DNA of 64,000 bases from Desulfonatronum thioautotrophicum (GCF_000934745.1 NZ_JYNO01000001.1:124001-188000), one strand, 5' to 3'; positions 1 to 8,461 are shown, numbered from the stretch's first letter. The notes: generated by a model from the sequence alone, not told the origin. Numbers and translations: made by a program.

Positions 1-1436
1 ATGCGCGCCTGGGTCCCCGTACCGTCCTCCTCTACAACTTCCTGGAGCATGCGCATCACCGTCTGGGCGACCTCCTCCCGGAATACCACGGCCATGGGCG
101 CCACGGCCTGTTCCGGATCGCGAACCAGCTGCAGGGGACGCATGACGCCGCGATTGGCCAAAACAAGATACGCCCTGGCCATTTGCAGGGCGTTGGCGGA
201 CATTCCTTGTCCAAACGAGACAGCAGCCAAATCCACTGGATACCAGGATCGTGGAGGCCGCAGTATACCTGGATTCTCTCCCAGCAGCGGCAGCCCGGTT
301 CGTTCGCCAAATCCCATTTTCCGCAAATAACCATGGTACCTGGTCGCGCCCAGATCCAGACCGATCTTGGCCGAACAGATGTTGCTGGAGTACCGCAGGA
401 TCTTGTTCGCTGGGAGCCAGCCCCGACCCCTTACATCGCGAATGGTCACCCCGGTCAGCCGCCAGCGTCCCTCTTCGCAAAAATAGATCGTATCGTTGGT
501 AATCACACCTTCTTCCAATGCCGCGGCCATCAGCATGGGTTTCAGTGTCGATCCCGGTTCCAGAGCGTCCAGAAGCACGCGGTTACGCCATTGCTCCGGA
601 TTCCGCCGGGACATGTTTGGATTGAAAAAAGGATAATTGGCCATGGCCAATATTTCGCCGCTGGAAACATGGACAACAAGAGCCATCCCGGTCTTGCCGT
701 TGAAGTTCCGCACTGCCTCGGCCAGGGCTTCCTCGGCAAAGAACTGGATCTGCGCATCCAATGTCAGTGTGACGTTTTGGCCGCGAAGATCCACCTCCCG
801 GCCCTGGGCATCCAGGTACATCCTTCGCCCCGAGGCATCCCGCTGGGCCACAAAGGTGGCTTTGTCTCCAGCCAAAACCTCGTCGAAAGCCCGCTCGATC
901 CCTTCCAGCCCTTCTCCGTCCAGCCCCACGAACCCCAACACCTGTCCCGCCAGATGGCCATGTGGATAAAATCTGGCTGTTTCTTCAGCCAAATAAACAC
1001 CTCGCAAACCCGCATCGACAATGTTCCGGGCATTGCGGTCACTGATTTGACGAGCCAGCCACACGAAGTTCTGGGGCCTGGCGAGTTGCGTCTGGACCTG
1101 GGAAAGCGGCACTTCCAGGGCCGCAGCCAGTACCGGAGCCGCGGCAGCCGGGTCTTCCAGCTCCAGGGGACGGACGTAAACAGATTGAATACCAGTGCTT
1201 TTGGCCAGCAATCGCCCCTGGCGGTCAAAAATTTCCCCGCGCATCCCGCGCTCAAACTCCGCGGCCTTGTGCTGCCGGGAGGCCATGGCCGTCAACTCCG
1301 GTCCGCGGATGATCTGGACCTGGAAGGCCCGGTACCACAGCCCGCCCCAGATCACGAAGACGCACATCCCCAGCAGGACCATGCGGATTCGGACCCAATC
1401 GCGGGGTACGCTTTTTTTCATCCGATCGTTTTTCAT
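1..1436 (-). CDS. ftsI: Division-specific peptidoglycan transpeptidase FtsI/PBP3 (partial)
   Basis: Septal peptidoglycan transpeptidase that cross-links cell wall at the division site. About 478 codons are present and the 3' end runs off the left edge. From the ATG at 1436 a short basic head (KNDRMKK) leads into one membrane segment (about residues 18-36). Next come the dimerisation/pedestal domain and the start of the transpeptidase domain, with the SxxK nucleophile motif STLK at about 296-299 and SSN at about 350-352. The third motif (KTG) lies beyond the edge. The product could be full length. It lies 272 bp downstream of ftsL in the usual mraZ-rsmH-ftsL-ftsI order. An in-frame ATG at 1421 is an alternative start, and neither start has a strong ribosome site. 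Confidence 0.93.
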   Translation of the reverse strand, partial: MKNDRMKKSVPRDWVRIRMVLLGMCVFVIWGGLWYRAFQVQIIRGPELTAMASRQHKAAEFERGMRGEIFDRQGRLLAKSTGIQSVYVRPLELEDPAAAAPVLAAALEVPLSQVQTQLARPQNFVWLARQISDRNARNIVDAGLRGVYLAEETARFYPHGHLAGQVLGFVGLDGEGLEGIERAFDEVLAGDKATFVAQRDASGRRMYLDAQGREVDLRGQNVTLTLDAQIQFFAEEALAEAVRNFNGKTGMALVVHVSSGEILAMANYPFFNPNMSRRNPEQWRNRVLLDALEPGSTLKPMLMAAALEEGVITNDTIYFCEEGRWRLTGVTIRDVRGRGWLPANKILRYSSNICSAKIGLDLGATRYHGYLRKMGFGERTGLPLLGENPGILRPPRSWYPVDLAAVSFGQGMSANALQMARAYLVLANRGVMRPLQLVRDPEQAVAPMAVVFREEVAQTVMRMLQEVVEEDGTGTQAR

Positions 1437-1708
1437 ACCTGAAAAAAGTCGTCCGAATATGGCAACGACATCGAATCAACTGAGTTTTGAAAAATCCTTA
1501 TCCACAGTCCGTTCAAAAAACCCAAGTGCAAGGAGCATAAAAAGCTATCCAGACACGTCCTGTATCCGCCCCCCCCGCGGGCTGTGGCTTTACCCCATTT
1601 TCGCCTTACCATCCTGGCAATCAAATCAAGGTCGAAGCGTATTTATTCGTGCATGAGAGTTGGATTTTTTTAGGGACACAACAATTTTGAGATTTTTTCA
1701 ACGGACTG

Positions 1709-2023
1709 TCAGGGCGCTAAAATCCTGATCTGGCCTGGCTCGGCCTGTCGAAGCTCGTGTTCCTCAGCCAGTATCCTGAGCCGTGACGAGGACAACAGAT
1801 TCATCCGTTCCACCTCCAACTTGGCCTGAAGATCGTTTTTACGCTCCAACTCGGTTTGAAGTTGCTTCAACTCGTAGGCCAGATCCAGTCGCTCGATATT
1901 TATCCAGACCACTGCCAATCCAAGGATCAATCCGCTGAAGCCCAGCAGCACCGTGGGCCAAACCCATCGTCTGGAAACCTGTTTGTCTGGTGAATTCGTA
2001 TTTGCGGCCATGGCATGTACCAT
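1709..2023 (-). CDS. ftsL: Cell division protein FtsL
   Basis: Small bitopic divisome protein (about 104 residues) that normally pairs with FtsB and FtsQ to activate septal wall synthesis. A short cytoplasmic head is followed by one membrane segment (VLLGFSGLILGLAVVWI) and then a heptad-like helix rich in L, E and K (ELKQLQTELERKNDLQAKLEVE) typical of the FtsL/FtsB coiled coil. Sequence conservation in this family is low, so the call rests on size, topology and position between rsmH and ftsI. The ATG at 2023 starts 5 nt after the rsmH stop. An ATG at 2011 is equally possible. Confidence 0.8.
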   Translation of the reverse strand: MVHAMAANTNSPDKQVSRRWVWPTVLLGFSGLILGLAVVWINIERLDLAYELKQLQTELERKNDLQAKLEVERMNLLSSSRLRILAEEHELRQAEPGQIRILAP

Positions 2024-2027
2024 AGAA

Positions 2028-3023
2028 TTACGAATCCGTATCCTCGTGGACATTGGTCCGCTCGGCAGCCCGCAACTTGGCGCTTCGGCTCCGGGGGTTG
2101 GCGGCCAGTTCGGCACTTTTGGCCATGACTGGTTTTTTTGTCAGAATCTTCAATGTTGCCTTATGGCCACACAGACAAAAGGGTTGGAGCGGTGGACAAA
2201 GACACGCCTTGGCCTGGTGCACGAAAAACTGCTTGACGATCCGGTCCTCGATGGAATGAAATGAAATGATTACGACCCTGGCGGCTTCCGCAAGGTGCGG
2301 TACGATCTGTTCCAAAAACTGTTTGAGCTCTCCGGCTTCATCGTTGACAAACATTCGCAAGGCCTGAAACGTGCGGGTTGCCGGATGATTGCGGGCCCGG
2401 GCCCTGCGTGCCGGGGGATAGGCCAACTCCACTATCCGCGCCAGCTCCAGGGTGGACGTGATGGGTGCACTTCGCCGTGCTGCTTCGATCCCCCTGGCGA
2501 TTCTTCCAGCCAGTGGCTCCTCGCCGAATTCAAAGATGATCTTGGCAATTTGCCGGGCTGGATAGGCATTGACCACGTCCCCTGCCGTTACTCCAGCCCC
2601 ACTGGGATTCATCCGCATGTCCAAAGGGCCGTCCATAAGAAAGCTGAAGCCGCGCTCCGGCGAATCCAACTGAAAGGAGGAAAACCCCAAATCCAGCAGA
2701 GCCCCGTCCAGTTCGTTCCAGCCCATTTCGTCAAGAACATCCGTGAACCGGCTGAAACACTCGTGCCGCAGTGTCAGGGCGGCCTCGGGCCACTCTGCAC
2801 GAAGCATCCTGGAGGCCGCTTCCAGAGCCAGGGGATCCCGGTCCATTCCCACGACCTCGGCTTTGCCTCCGGTGGCTTCCAGAACAGCTCGTGTGTGACC
2901 GCCAAGCCCCAGGGTTCCGTCCAGGTAGTGCCCTCCTGGACGTGGAGCGAGATACGTGAGCACCTCCTCGATCAACACCGGCTGGTGGCTCGGCTGAGGA
3001 ATGGATTCGAGCACGGTGGTCAC
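2028..3023 (-). CDS. rsmH: 16S rRNA (cytosine-1402-N4)-methyltransferase
   Basis: RsmH/MraW methylates C1402 in the ribosomal P site using S-adenosylmethionine. The 331-residue product has the family's usual length. Near the N terminus it shows QPVLIEEVL, then the SAM-binding loop GTLGLGGHT. Further on are DGALLDLGFSSFQLD and PERGFSF, and near the C terminus FHSIEDRIVKQFF. The start is a GTG at 3023 preceded by GGAGA about 10 nt upstream. It is the second gene of the mraZ operon, 120 bp after mraZ, and is followed at once by ftsL. Confidence 0.97.
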   Translation of the reverse strand: MTTVLESIPQPSHQPVLIEEVLTYLAPRPGGHYLDGTLGLGGHTRAVLEATGGKAEVVGMDRDPLALEAASRMLRAEWPEAALTLRHECFSRFTDVLDEMGWNELDGALLDLGFSSFQLDSPERGFSFLMDGPLDMRMNPSGAGVTAGDVVNAYPARQIAKIIFEFGEEPLAGRIARGIEAARRSAPITSTLELARIVELAYPPARRARARNHPATRTFQALRMFVNDEAGELKQFLEQIVPHLAEAARVVIISFHSIEDRIVKQFFVHQAKACLCPPLQPFCLCGHKATLKILTKKPVMAKSAELAANPRSRSAKLRAAERTNVHEDTDS

Positions 3024-3143
3024 GCCTGGTGATCTCCGATGTCGGATGCGACCGTTTCAGGTGCTTTCAGAAAGATTTTCCCTGACCACGAGATAGAGGA
3101 TGGGTATCTAAAGATGGTGCAACGACGTTTTGACCAGTTCTTC

Positions 3144-3602
3144 CTACAGACGCAGATCGCAGTCCGTTTGAGCCAGAGTGTCCATGACCTGATCAAAATT
3201 TTCTTCCATTTTGCGCCGCTGCTCTTCAAAACGGTCCAGATCCCATATTTCAAATTTACGGCCGACTCCGGCCAAGGCGACTTCCCTGGAAAGTCCAGCA
3301 TAGGAGCGGAGATGCGGGGGGATGAGCACCCGCCCCTGCTTGTCCAGCTCCACTTCCATGGCGCCGGAAATGAAGAATCGCTGAAAATCGCGGAGTTGGC
3401 GGTTGGCCATATTGACGCGCTGAAAACTCTCCTCAATGCGATCCCACTCTTGCAAGGAATACCCCACCACGCATCCGTCAAAATTCGTCAATATTGCCCG
3501 ACCCGGAGATCCTGTGGAAAGGATAACATCCCGGAATTCCGAAGGAAGCACTAAACGCCCCTTAGGATCCAAGCTGCGATAGGCATGTCCACGAAAGGTC
3601 AT
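3144..3602 (-). CDS. mraZ: Transcriptional regulator MraZ
   Basis: MraZ is a DNA-binding protein with two AbrB-like domains that controls its own division/cell-wall operon. The 152-residue product opens with MTFRGHAYRSLDPKGRLVLP, the conserved first half, and the second repeat carries ELDKQGRVLIPPHLR. The ATG at 3602 was chosen over an in-frame GTG at 3623 because homologues begin at the FRG motif and GGGGA lies just upstream. The GTG would also place coding sequence over the operator boxes. It is first in the cluster with rsmH, ftsL and ftsI. The boxes at 3608-3642 make autoregulation very likely. Confidence 0.96.
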   Translation of the reverse strand: MTFRGHAYRSLDPKGRLVLPSEFRDVILSTGSPGRAILTNFDGCVVGYSLQEWDRIEESFQRVNMANRQLRDFQRFFISGAMEVELDKQGRVLIPPHLRSYAGLSREVALAGVGRKFEIWDLDRFEEQRRKMEENFDQVMDTLAQTDCDLRL

Positions 3603-3607
3603 CGCTT

Positions 3608-3642
3608 CCCCACTTACTCCCACATTTTCCCACTTTTTTCCA
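3608..3642 (-). promoter_or_regulatory. MraZ operator: four direct repeats
   Basis: Read on the minus strand, the 35 nt immediately upstream of mraZ contain TGGAA, TGGGA, TGGGA and TGGGG. Their first bases are at 3642, 3632, 3622 and 3612, an exact 10-nt period with 5-nt spacers. This is the TGGGN-N5 arrangement known as the binding site of the ring-shaped MraZ oligomer in E. coli and Mycoplasma. The boxes end only 5 nt before the ATG, so occupancy would also cover the translation start region. The outermost box (TGGAA) is degenerate. Confidence 0.85.
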
Positions 3643-3643
3643 C

Positions 3644-3672
3644 TTTGTTTCGCACATATCTCTAAATGTCAA
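3644..3672 (-). promoter_or_regulatory. Candidate mraZ promoter
   Basis: A perfect -35 hexamer TTGACA lies at 3672-3667 on the minus strand. At 17-nt spacing the -10 position (3649-3644) reads AACAAA, a poor match, so the assignment rests mainly on the -35. Initiation here would start the transcript inside the MraZ boxes, which would suit repression by steric block. Confidence 0.35.
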
Positions 3673-4028
3673 GTATTTTTCAATTTTACAGCAACACAAA
3701 GTAATATTTGAATAAAGCGATTAAAGAATGCTCCTATGCACCTGTGCATCAAAAGCAAAGCCATCCATTACCCTGGGAAAATACCCTTGGGTCAAAATGG
3801 TGGGGTGTTACCTGCCGGTGAACAGAACAATCGAAAAGGAGTGTGGCGAACTGGTTCAATCCGGAATCCCCTTTAGTTGCCAATGCTCCTCGCTCAATTT
3901 CCTTGAGCAAAAGTGCGTTGTCAGGAATTCTATCTTGTTGCCTTTTTGGAGGAATTCAACTTAAGGAAAGTTGGCGAGAAAAATGTTCGGGATCAGAACA
4001 ACCAGGAACGACAACTGAAGGGACGCAT
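3673..4028. other. Divergent intergenic region between mraZ and the HD-GYP gene
   Basis: A 356-bp AT-rich stretch separates two divergent genes. The frame of the plus-strand gene stays open back to a GTG at 3843, but the residues encoded there look non-coding. I see no gene, RNA or convincing plus-strand promoter. Confidence 0.5.
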
Positions 4029-5018
4029 ATGCGCAGTGCCGCTGTGAAACCGGGACAGGAATTGCATGAGGAGTTTTATCAGGTCAGCCCACTGATCTTG
4101 GAAAGCTTTCCCCGATTTCGTTTGCCTTTGGACACTTTCGAATTTCGAGAGCACATTGCTCAACTGGTTCCCTTGACCCGGGCCGACCAGCGGATCAACA
4201 AAGAACAACGGCAGGAAATCCTGGACAAGAGCGGCCATGGTCTGATCTTTGTTGCCCGCAAGGACCACTCGATCTACGCCAGACACATCAGCAAGCAGTT
4301 GGATTTGGTCTTGATGGACTCCAACCTGAAAACTTCAGAAATCGCCCTGATTTTTCAACAGGCTCTGACCGATCGCCTGGAAGATTTCCTGGAGCAGCCC
4401 GTAGCCTCGGTCTTCTCGACCCTGCAAACAGATCTGCTCGTACTGACCGAGTTTCTGTGGCAGGATCCCTTCCGGATCAAGGAGATCAAGCAACACCTCT
4501 GGAGCGACCATTCCCAGGCCAGGCATGGCGTCAATTCCACCTTCGTCGGTCTGGCCTTGTACATACGGCTCAACGAAGGGGAACTGCGCCGCAAACATCT
4601 GGACGAAGTGGCCCTGGGCCTCCTGGTGCACGACCTGGGCATGTGTAAAATCCCACCGTTCATCCGGGAGAAGGCCACGCTGCTGAACCGTGAAGAACGG
4701 GAAAAAATTCAGGAGCATTGCTGGATTGGGGCAAAACTGCTCCACGCCCTGGGCGTTCGCGCGGACTCGATTCTCAAGCAAGCGCTGGAACACCAGGAGC
4801 GGCTGGACGGCAAGGGCTACCCGCAAAAGCTTTCAGGAAGGGAAATCAGCGTGGTCGGCCAACTGTGCGCCGCGGTGGATTCGTATTGCGCCATGATTAC
4901 GCACAGACCCTATGCCGAAGCCCAGAGCCCCGACAGCGCCCTGGCCGCGCTCATTCAGAGTCCCGGCTACAATGCCAAGATGGTTCGCGCCCTGCAGGGC
5001 GTGATGCTGGCAGGATGA
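4029..5018 (+). CDS. HD-GYP-type domain protein
   Basis: A 329-residue protein whose C-terminal half is an HD-GYP domain, the family that hydrolyses cyclic di-GMP. Visible motifs are LLVHDLGMCKIPP, then EHCWIGAKLL, then the hallmark EHQERLDGKGYP, and AAVDSYCAMITHRPY. The canonical HDIGK lysine is replaced (HDLGM), so activity is not certain. The N-terminal 130 residues show no domain I can name. The ATG at 4029 follows GAAGGG by 6 nt, which I prefer over the open frame reaching back to 3843. It converges with another HD-domain gene, 23 bp between their stops. A c-di-GMP role is inferred from family only. Confidence 0.82.
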   Translation: MRSAAVKPGQELHEEFYQVSPLILESFPRFRLPLDTFEFREHIAQLVPLTRADQRINKEQRQEILDKSGHGLIFVARKDHSIYARHISKQLDLVLMDSNLKTSEIALIFQQALTDRLEDFLEQPVASVFSTLQTDLLVLTEFLWQDPFRIKEIKQHLWSDHSQARHGVNSTFVGLALYIRLNEGELRRKHLDEVALGLLVHDLGMCKIPPFIREKATLLNREEREKIQEHCWIGAKLLHALGVRADSILKQALEHQERLDGKGYPQKLSGREISVVGQLCAAVDSYCAMITHRPYAEAQSPDSALAALIQSPGYNAKMVRALQGVMLAG

Positions 5019-5041
5019 TGAGTGAGTTTTCTGAGTCGGAA

Positions 5042-6286
5042 TCAGTCAAAGTCGGCCAGCAAAGCGCCGATGTGCACGCCATCCCCGAGGGTGGTCTGCT
5101 GGTACTCGGTCCGGATGCGCCAAAGAGCCTGCTGGAGCTGATCGCTGCTGATTCCGTTGCGCAGGGATGTGTACGCCTCCATGAAGGCGGCCAGGCTGTC
5201 GCAAACCTTCAATAGCTTGCCGTCTTTGGGATCAAAATGATCCTGATTGTAGGTGGTTTGGAGTTGGTCCCAGTTCACCTCCCGGATGAGCCCCTCCAGC
5301 ATGACCGTGCTCAGGAATTCCGATCCGACGTCCAGCCCGAGAAAATAGGCCAGCCGTTCGGAAAGATCAGCGTAGCCGCCCTGCTCCAGAGGCCTGAAAA
5401 CCCGTCGCTCCAGTTCCTTGAATTCATACTCCCGGATCAGGTCGCCAATACGGACTACCGAGCGTTTGACCGGGGAGATAATATCCCTGGTCAATAGTTC
5501 CGGCAGGTCATGGACCAGCCCGGCAAAAAAATTGTTCTGCGCGCGGGCCCGACAGGCACCCACCGCCAAACTGAAAAAATAACTGAAGCAGGCCACCACG
5601 AACATGTGCCCCAAAACCGAGGTTTCCGGGACCCGCGGTGTCTGCGACCAGCGCTTTTGAAAACGCAGCTGACCGCTGAGATGAGCCAGTCGGCCCAAGT
5701 GGCTTCCCGTTCCCTGGAGCAGCTCGGTCATGCCTAGAAGATCCCGGTGCGTCTCCAGCTGGGCGCGGAAGCTTTCCTCGATCTCTTCCAGCTCATCGTC
5801 ATAATTCTGGACGTGGGTGATCAAATGAAATTCCCAACGACTGGCGTATCCATGGGCTGCGTCCAGAATTCTTCGGGCCAGATCGCCTTCCTCCGGGTGG
5901 TCCAGCCAGTGACGTAACCGCCCCCAGAAGGCCATGCCCAGACATTCGACCCGCGGCTTGAGCTGGTCCAGGACCCAGTCCGTGAGCTGACGATAATGAG
6001 CTGGATTGGCCTTGATCTGGTAAAACACCGGCGGCTTGATGTCCGTTATCACCAATCGATAGAGATATTCGAAAATCCCCCCCTCGACGATCCGCTCGCC
6101 GATACGAAGCCGATCTTCTCGGGACAACTCACGCGTATTCAGCTCGAACAGCATCCAGGCCACGATCATCTTGTGCGCCTGCTTGTCCACCTCCATCAAC
6201 TCCATGGGCCGCAGCTTGTCGTTCCAGCGCTTCATGAACGATCCGGAAAAAATCAGCTGCAAGAGGCTTTTACGGATTCCGGCCAT
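5042..6286 (-). CDS. HD-domain protein (YfbR/HD_3-like)
   Basis: A 414-residue protein with a C-terminal HD phosphohydrolase domain of the YfbR/HD_3 type. It shows ETSVLGHMFVVACFSYFFSL, then NNFFAGLVHDLPELLTRDIISPVKRS, then KVCDSLAAFMEAYTSL. The H...HD...D set expected for divalent metal binding is present. The N-terminal half is helical and has no recognised domain. The ATG at 6286 follows GAGGAG by 9 nt. It sits between an MBL lipoprotein gene and the convergent HD-GYP gene. Substrate is unknown: some relatives are 5'-nucleotidases, others act on signalling nucleotides. Confidence 0.78.
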   Translation of the reverse strand: MAGIRKSLLQLIFSGSFMKRWNDKLRPMELMEVDKQAHKMIVAWMLFELNTRELSREDRLRIGERIVEGGIFEYLYRLVITDIKPPVFYQIKANPAHYRQLTDWVLDQLKPRVECLGMAFWGRLRHWLDHPEEGDLARRILDAAHGYASRWEFHLITHVQNYDDELEEIEESFRAQLETHRDLLGMTELLQGTGSHLGRLAHLSGQLRFQKRWSQTPRVPETSVLGHMFVVACFSYFFSLAVGACRARAQNNFFAGLVHDLPELLTRDIISPVKRSVVRIGDLIREYEFKELERRVFRPLEQGGYADLSERLAYFLGLDVGSEFLSTVMLEGLIREVNWDQLQTTYNQDHFDPKDGKLLKVCDSLAAFMEAYTSLRNGISSDQLQQALWRIRTEYQQTTLGDGVHIGALLADFD

Positions 6287-6312
6287 GCTGTCGTCTCCTC
6301 GGCGACCTGGTT

Positions 6313-7407
6313 TCAATCCAATCGCCGTGTTTCCCCGTGGCGCAACAAAAAGAAGTCGTCATTCGTCAAGCCATGATTGGCCTTGGCCTCGGCCAGATCC
6401 GCAATGGGCTGGTCCAGGGGTTCATCCGTGATGCCGTGAAACGTCCCCCAATGCACGCCGATGGATCGCCGCGCCCGGACGTCCTGGTGCACCAGAACCG
6501 CCTCCTCCGGATTGATATGCTGGCTCTGCATGAACCACCGCGGTTCATACGCACCCACCGGAATGGCCGCCAGATCAAATCCGCCGAAGCGCCTCCCGAT
6601 ATCCTTGGTATCCCGCGAATAGCCCATGTCTCCGGCGAAGTAGAACACGAACTCCGGCTGCTCCACCACCCACCCACCCCAAAGGGTTCGATTCCGATCC
6701 CACAGGGTACGTTGCGACCAGTGCTGGGCCGGAACGAAATGCACGGTTGTGGTCTCGGCGGCCTCCGGAAGGGCCGTTGCCAAAACTTTCGGCACTGTCT
6801 CGTCCCACCAGTCATAAGCCTGAACTCGGCCCCGTGACCCGGGAACATTGCGATAGAACCATTCCTTAAGCCCCAATGGCACCGCAAACAGTGGCGCGCC
6901 CTCAGGTTGTGCGGCCAGCTCTCGAACCGAGCGTAAATCCAGGTGATCATAATGGCTGTGGGAGATCAGCACCAGGTGGATATGTGGCAGCTGATCCAGT
7001 GCCACGCCCGGAGCCTGCCACCGCTTCGGTCCGGCCCATTGCACCGGGGAGGCCCGTTCGGAAAAAATTGGATCCGTCAGAATATTCAGCCCACCCATCT
7101 GCATCAGCAACGTGGCGTGACCGATCCATGTCACGGCCGGCTGGGAACGATTGGCATGCAGATACTCCAGGTCTGGAGCCACCGGTGCCAGCTCCAGGGT
7201 TGGTTTTTTTGGTAATCCCTCAAGTCGCCGTTGCACGAACCAGCGCCAGAAATCCAAGCCGCTGGGACGGCTGTGAGGATAGTTGTTCTGAAAGCCGGTG
7301 GGAGTGTGATGGGGTTTATCAGGATCATAGTGCGGGTTCTTGCCTGAGCACCCGAAAGCCAGAGGCAACAGCACGGCAAATACAATCAGCTGTAGAACAT
7401 ATTTCAT
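6313..7407 (-). CDS. Lipoprotein metallo-beta-lactamase-fold hydrolase (NAPE-PLD/UlaG-like)
   Basis: A 364-residue protein with a lipoprotein signal: MKYVLQLIVFAVLLPLAFGC ends in the lipobox cysteine at residue 20. The MBL fold follows, with VTWIGHATLLMQMGGLNILTDP, then the metal motif SHSHYDHLD, then FAGDMGYSRD, and finally GVHWGTFHG. This resembles the group that includes N-acylphosphatidylethanolamine phospholipase D and related membrane-associated hydrolases. The start at 7407 gives a clean signal peptide, and an upstream in-frame start at 7467 is unlikely. It ends 26 bp before the HD gene, so the two may be co-transcribed. Substrate is not predictable. Confidence 0.85.
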   Translation of the reverse strand: MKYVLQLIVFAVLLPLAFGCSGKNPHYDPDKPHHTPTGFQNNYPHSRPSGLDFWRWFVQRRLEGLPKKPTLELAPVAPDLEYLHANRSQPAVTWIGHATLLMQMGGLNILTDPIFSERASPVQWAGPKRWQAPGVALDQLPHIHLVLISHSHYDHLDLRSVRELAAQPEGAPLFAVPLGLKEWFYRNVPGSRGRVQAYDWWDETVPKVLATALPEAAETTTVHFVPAQHWSQRTLWDRNRTLWGGWVVEQPEFVFYFAGDMGYSRDTKDIGRRFGGFDLAAIPVGAYEPRWFMQSQHINPEEAVLVHQDVRARRSIGVHWGTFHGITDEPLDQPIADLAEAKANHGLTNDDFFLLRHGETRRLD

Positions 7408-7447
7408 AAAGGAAATTCCAAAAAAACAGGCAGCACGGCGCATCAAA

Positions 7448-7697
7448 CAGGGCAATTTTGTTCTCACGTAACTATTTGTAATTTTTGAGGCTGGTTTGCC
7501 CTTTTTGGAACGGCTCGACTGTTTGACTGAACCAGAAATCGTTCATCAAGCCGTTGCCCAGCGCCAAGAGCACAAATTACTGTTTTAATGGTGCAACGGC
7601 TTGATGTTACGAGGCCGGTGAAGGAGTTTCGAGCCGTTCCAAAAAGGGTAAACCAGCCGTCTATGCAAGAAAAATTGGTGAGAACAAAAATGCCCTG
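7448..7697. repeat. Long nested inverted repeat (about 250 bp)
   Basis: Three pairs of arms nest around a centre near 7575. The outer pair is 7448-7467 with 7678-7697 (19 of 20 matching). The middle pair is 7489-7518 with 7629-7658 (29 of 30 matching). The inner pair is 7545-7557 with 7593-7605 (13 of 13). The unpaired stretches between arms are of similar length on both sides. This fills nearly all of the 348-bp gap between the MBL and Nudix genes and contains no convincing gene. A transcript could fold into one long hairpin. A MITE-like element or the paired ends of a lost mobile element are the main readings. Confidence 0.85.
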
Positions 7698-7755
7698 GCG
7701 CATCAACGATTTCAAGATGCCGTACGGCCCTGAAGAATGGTTGTCGTGGTCTGTT

Positions 7756-8385
7756 TCAGTCAAAGGCGGCGGGACGTGTCGGATCGGCAAGATGGCGCCG
7801 AACCTCCAAAAGATGCACCTGGTTGGTCCGATGCTCTGACAGGGATGGCAGATCATCAAAGGGGAAGAACCCCACATCCGAGGTTTCATCGCTGGCTGCG
7901 GGAGCCCCCCCTGTCAGCTCGCAGAGAAAAATCACCTTATAGGCGTGAAAAAACTCCATGGGTCGCCCGGCCCGGTTGGCGTCGTACACGCCGATCAACC
8001 GCACCGGCTTGGCCTCGTATCCGCTCTCCTCCCGAATCTCCCGGGAGATCATATCCGAAGGATACTCTCCCACATCGGCCCATCCCCCGGGCATGGCCCA
8101 CCGACCGTCGGTTCGTTCCCGGACAAGCAGGATACGGTCATCCCGGACCACGGCTCCGCGGACATCCACCTTGACGGTTGCGTAACCGGGCTGGACTTGA
8201 AACGTGCGCAAAACGTCATCGCTGTCCAGACAGGTACGATGGGAAACCATCTCCGAGGCCAATTCCAGAAGACGGTGATAGCGGACACGTTCGTAGTGGG
8301 TCTGGGCAAATGCGAGACCGGTCTGGCTCAGGGATTGAATTTCCCGGGACCATTCCAGCCAGGGGGTAGGTGGATCATGTTCCAT
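7756..8385 (-). CDS. Nudix hydrolase with N-terminal Nudix_N domain
   Basis: A 209-residue hydrolase of nucleoside-diphosphate-linked compounds. The first 60 residues (WLEWSREIQSLSQTGLAFAQ) match the helical domain found before many ADP-ribose/NAD-type Nudix domains. The Nudix box follows as GGWADVGEYPSDMISREIREESGYE, which fits GX5EX7REUXEEXGU. The ATG at 8385 lies only about 14 nt beyond the T-run of a terminator on the same strand, leaving no room for a normal promoter. Expression may therefore depend on read-through, or on a promoter embedded in the upstream zinc-ribbon gene. Substrate cannot be specified. Confidence 0.87.
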   Translation of the reverse strand: MEHDPPTPWLEWSREIQSLSQTGLAFAQTHYERVRYHRLLELASEMVSHRTCLDSDDVLRTFQVQPGYATVKVDVRGAVVRDDRILLVRERTDGRWAMPGGWADVGEYPSDMISREIREESGYEAKPVRLIGVYDANRAGRPMEFFHAYKVIFLCELTGGAPAASDETSDVGFFPFDDLPSLSEHRTNQVHLLEVRRHLADPTRPAAFD

Positions 8386-8399
8386 GCCGAGGACGATAC

Positions 8400-8439
8400 A
8401 AAAAAAACTCCCCGGGAACAATCGATCCCGGGGAGTTTT
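8400..8439 (-). terminator. Intrinsic terminator after the zinc-ribbon gene
   Basis: A perfect 14-bp stem (8404-8417 with 8426-8439, core CTCCCCGGGA) with an 8-nt loop is followed on the minus strand by a run of eight T. It terminates the 78-residue zinc-ribbon gene, and the Nudix start codon lies just beyond it. Confidence 0.9.
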
Positions 8440-8461
8440 CCGCACCGCTTGAGCTTCGTGT

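Noticed and set aside
183-1442. A 419-residue plus-strand open frame
   Set aside because: It is antisense to ftsI, whose SxxK and SSN motifs are in place.
3603-3623. GTG at 3623 as the mraZ start
   Set aside because: It would translate through the MraZ boxes and add residues not seen before the FRG motif in homologues. ATG 3602 has its own ribosome site.
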